A stretch of 33,643 nt of DNA from an uncultured Gemmatimonadota bacterium. Lineage in GTDB: Bacteria > Gemmatimonadota > Gemmatimonadetes > Gemmatimonadales > Gemmatimonadaceae. The stretch is from positions 1 through 33,643 of the forward strand of contig CALMKE010000161.1 in assembly GCA_937867645.1 (NCBI GenBank), written 5' to 3'. Below, one piece after another: positions 31,252 to 33,643 of this stretch. The notes beneath the pieces were generated by a model. The model ran no database searches and was not told where the DNA came from. It saw only the letters and a program-made list of their open reading frames with translations. The first letter of the stretch is position 1; every line of letters begins with the position of its first letter. The position numbers and the translations under genes were made by a program.

Positions 31252-33489
31252 TTGATCTCCGCGCTCCGTTCCCGTCTCGAGTCCGGCCTTTCCGGGAGGT
31301 ACCTCCTTGAGCGCGAGCTGGGCCAAGGCGGCATGGCCATCGTTTACCTGGCCCACGATCTTCGCCACGATCGCAAGGTCGCGCTGAAAGTCCTGAATCC
31401 CGAAATCTCCGCCGAGATCGGCGCCGACCGCTTTCTGCGCGAGATCAAGATGGCTGCCGGCCTCACCCATCCCCACATCCTCCCCGTGCACGACTCGGGT
31501 GAAGCCGACGGGCTGCTGTTTTACGTGATGCCCAACATGGAAGGGCGGTCGCTGCGCGAGCGGCTCGATGCCGAAAAGCAGATGCCCCTGGACGAATCGC
31601 TGCGGATCGCGCGCGAGGTCGCCACAGCGCTCGACTACGCGCATCGCCAGCGAGTCATTCATCGCGACATCAAGCCCGAGAACATTCTGCTGCACGAGGG
31701 CAACGCGATGGTCGCCGATTTCGGGATCGGCAAGGCGTTGAGCGGCAAGGACGGCATCACCCAGACCGGACTCGCGGTCGGCACGCCCGCCTACATGAGT
31801 CCCGAACAGTCGGTGGGCGAGCGGGAGGTGGATGGTCGCAGCGACATCTACAGCCTGGGCTGCGTGCTCTACGAGATGCTCACCGGGGAAGTCCCGTTCA
31901 CCGGCCCGAATCCGCAAGCCATCATGACCAAGCGGTTCGTTTCGCCGATCCCCCACGTAAAGGCGATGCGCGACGTGCCGGAAGGCATCGACCTCGTGGT
32001 GACACGCGCGCTCGCCAAGTCTCCGGTGGACCGCTTTCCCACGGCGGCGCAGTTTGCCGAGGCGCTCCGGCCGGCCGGCGCGCAACGCACTGCGCCCGAC
32101 GCGGCAAGAACGGCGCCCGCCGCGAAGACGATCGCGGTGCTCCCGCTGGCCAACATGAGCGCGGATCCGGAGAACGAGTACTTCAGCGATGGGATGACCG
32201 AGGAGATCATCGGCGCGCTCTCCAAGGTGCCCGGGCTCCAGGTCGCCTCGCGCATTTCCTGCTTCTCTTTCAAGGGGAAGGAAGTGGACATACGCCAGGT
32301 TGGCGAGAAGCTCGGCGTAGCATCGGTGGTCACCGGCAGCGTGCGCAAGGTCGGCAATCGTATCCGGATCACCGCCCAACTCGCGAACGCGGAGAGCGGC
32401 TACCATCTCTGGACCGAGACCTACGACCGGCAGCTCGAGGACGTGTTCGCGATCCAGGACGAGCTGTCACGCGCCATCGTGGAAGCTCTCAAGATCCGGC
32501 TAGGCGACTCGAGCGAGCACCTCGTGGCGCCCACCACGAACCTCGAAGCGTACAACCTCTATCTGAAGGGACGCTTCTTCTTTTACCGATTCACGGAGCC
32601 GGGGCTCCGAAAAAGCCTGGAGCTGTTCCAGCATGTGCTGTTGCAGGAGCCGGGCTATGCGCGAGCGTACTCGGGAATCGCGGACTGTTGGTGCGAGCTC
32701 GCTGATGACTGGGTCGCTCCCGACGACGCATACCCCAGAGCCAAGACCGCTGCGACGACCGCTTTGCGGCTCGACCCTGAGCTGGTCGAGGCAATGACTT
32801 CAATTGGGAAAGTGCTCGGTTGGTACGAGTGGGACTTCGCGGGCGCCGAGCGGCAACTGCGCAGAGCTGTGGAGCTCAACCCCAACTATACCGAGGCGCA
32901 CTGGACGTTCGGCAGCGTGCTGCCGGCCGTCGGCATGCTGGGCGAAGCGATCGCGGAGATGAAGAAGGCGCTCACCCTCGATCCGCTCCATCCTCACCAC
33001 AGCCGCTGGCTCTGCCGGCTGCTCCTCTATGCGAAGGATTACGCAGCCGCGATCGCTCAGGGGCAGAAGACGCTGGAGCTGCACTCCGATTACTTCCATG
33101 CGTATCTGGACATCGGCACGGCCTACCTGGCGCAGGGGGACGCGGAAAAGGCGCTGGACTGGTATCAGCGATCGCAGGGACTGGAGACCAGCGTGCGCTC
33201 ATACGACGCTTACATCGTACGCGCGCTCGCGCCGCTGGACCGGCTCGACGAGGCGGAAGCGATTCTCGCGCGGCTGGAAACGGAATCCGAACAGCACTAC
33301 ATCCGCTCCGAGATTCTTGCCATGGGGTACGCCGCCGTCGGGAACTTCGACCGCGCGTTCGCCTGCCTGGAGAAGGCGTTCCAGGCGCGGTCCGCCGGCC
33401 TGATTTTTCTGCACCTGGATTCCGGGTTCGAGCCGCTCCACCATGATCCGCGGTATGCCGACCTGGTGAAGCGGATCGGGCTCACATAG
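31252..33489 (+). CDS. Ser/Thr protein kinase with TolB-like domain and TPR repeats (kinase 2)
   Basis: A 745-residue paralogue of kinase 1 with the same order of domains. The kinase domain is 17-285 (GQGGMAIVYLA, Lys46, HRDIKPEN with Asp139, DFG 156-158, GTPAYMSPEQ). The TolB-like domain is about 310-440 (TIAVLPLANMSADPENEYFSDGMTEEI, YHLWTETYDRQLEDVFAIQDEL). TPR units from about 460 include YARAYSGIADCWCELAD, YTEAHWTFGSVLP and YFHAYLDIGTAYLAQGDAEKALDWY. No membrane helix. The start is TTG at 31252 with no clear ribosome site. Likely a soluble signalling kinase using the TPR region as a docking or sensing part; targets unknown. Confidence 0.93.
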   Translation: MISALRSRLESGLSGRYLLERELGQGGMAIVYLAHDLRHDRKVALKVLNPEISAEIGADRFLREIKMAAGLTHPHILPVHDSGEADGLLFYVMPNMEGRSLRERLDAEKQMPLDESLRIAREVATALDYAHRQRVIHRDIKPENILLHEGNAMVADFGIGKALSGKDGITQTGLAVGTPAYMSPEQSVGEREVDGRSDIYSLGCVLYEMLTGEVPFTGPNPQAIMTKRFVSPIPHVKAMRDVPEGIDLVVTRALAKSPVDRFPTAAQFAEALRPAGAQRTAPDAARTAPAAKTIAVLPLANMSADPENEYFSDGMTEEIIGALSKVPGLQVASRISCFSFKGKEVDIRQVGEKLGVASVVTGSVRKVGNRIRITAQLANAESGYHLWTETYDRQLEDVFAIQDELSRAIVEALKIRLGDSSEHLVAPTTNLEAYNLYLKGRFFFYRFTEPGLRKSLELFQHVLLQEPGYARAYSGIADCWCELADDWVAPDDAYPRAKTAATTALRLDPELVEAMTSIGKVLGWYEWDFAGAERQLRRAVELNPNYTEAHWTFGSVLPAVGMLGEAIAEMKKALTLDPLHPHHSRWLCRLLLYAKDYAAAIAQGQKTLELHSDYFHAYLDIGTAYLAQGDAEKALDWYQRSQGLETSVRSYDAYIVRALAPLDRLDEAEAILARLETESEQHYIRSEILAMGYAAVGNFDRAFACLEKAFQARSAGLIFLHLDSGFEPLHHDPRYADLVKRIGLT

Positions 33490-33505
33490 ACAGGAAGCCG
33501 GCGAC

Positions 33506-33643
33506 TCAGGGCTTCACGGCCGTCATCATCACCGCCTTCACGCCGAACGCCTCGGCGGACGACTGCGTGGACTCCTTGCGGAACCGGAACCGCGGCACGA
33601 CCGCGGAGCGGACCTTCTTGAAGCCCGACTCCTCGAGCAGCCT
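33506..33643 (-). CDS. C-terminal fragment, probable SAM-dependent methyltransferase (cut by window)
   Basis: The minus-strand frame ending at TGA 33506-33508 encodes 45 residues and continues past the window edge. It begins LLEESGFKKVRSAVVP and ends EAFGVKAVMMTAVKP. The LLEEAGF..V pattern followed by strands ending in TAVKP resembles the last part of class I methyltransferases of the UbiE/ArsM type. It is too short for a firm call. It is convergent with kinase 2, 16 bases from its stop. Confidence 0.5.
   Translation of the reverse strand, partial: RLLEESGFKKVRSAVVPRFRFRKESTQSSAEAFGVKAVMMTAVKP

Noticed and set aside
30595-32406. 603-residue minus-strand protein including the GNAT
   Set aside because: Everything upstream of 31203 is antisense of kinase 2; only the last 202 residues match a protein family.
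25363-33489. Adenylate cyclase function for the two kinases
   Set aside because: The TolB-like domain is often found with cyclases, but no cyclase catalytic domain is present in either protein; both have complete kinase motifs instead.

Overview
The window is GC-rich bacterial chromosome with tightly packed genes, many stop/start overlaps and frequent TTG or GTG starts. Two large soluble Ser/Thr kinases carrying a TolB-like domain and TPR repeats, together with DinB, DUF72, DUF4383, DUF1326/DUF2182 and SnoaL-type genes, point to Gemmatimonadota. That assignment is inference: no rRNA or marker gene lies in the window. I saw no tRNA, rRNA, phage, transposase or CRISPR array, and no gene-free stretch longer than about 300 bases.

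Layout. 154-1044 (-) is a 3-hydroxyisobutyrate-type dehydrogenase. 1293-3963 (+) carries a DinB-like protein, a CopZ-like HMA protein overlapping an MgtE Mg2+ channel, and a DUF4383 membrane protein ending in a strong terminator. 4150-13147 is one long minus-strand run, read from high to low coordinates: LD-carboxypeptidase, rhodanese, alpha/beta hydrolase, Nudix hydrolase, then the manganese operon mntH - universal stress protein - mntR, then DUF72, SURF1 and a long acyl-CoA dehydrogenase. The manganese operon has a perfect DtxR-type operator (TTAGGTTAACCTAA) inside its promoter, and its regulator carries Mn-type metal ligands.

13263-20344 (+) carries a Ser/Gly-rich disordered protein with a terminator, a family-2 glycosyltransferase, and a two-gene unit made of a 1061-residue Eco57I/DISARM-like adenine methyltransferase overlapping a SNF2-like helicase. 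The second half holds a three-subunit proton-translocating transhydrogenase (pntAA-pntAB-pntB, minus), a vapBC toxin-antitoxin pair with a palindrome over the antitoxin start, and a winged-helix regulator divergent from an FMN reductase. It continues with a truncated SnoaL-like remnant, kinase 1 (minus), divergent DUF2182/DUF1326 genes whose start codons share CATG, a SnoaL-like/VOC/GNAT run (minus), kinase 2 (plus), and the 3' end of a probable methyltransferase.

The most striking feature is a set of eight intergenic elements (about 1-140, 1084-1262, 4041-4146, 6015-6105, 7641-7698, 10360-10407, 20329-20441, 30511-30613). Each is built of degenerate 7-base words, and most fold as long imperfect palindromes. 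The words differ between loci but the heptad phase is kept, and in the best case both arms keep the same register, including a mirrored 5-base slip. Several start at the upstream gene's 3' end and supply its last codons and stop. With the methyltransferase-helicase pair, these are the best candidates for something undescribed.
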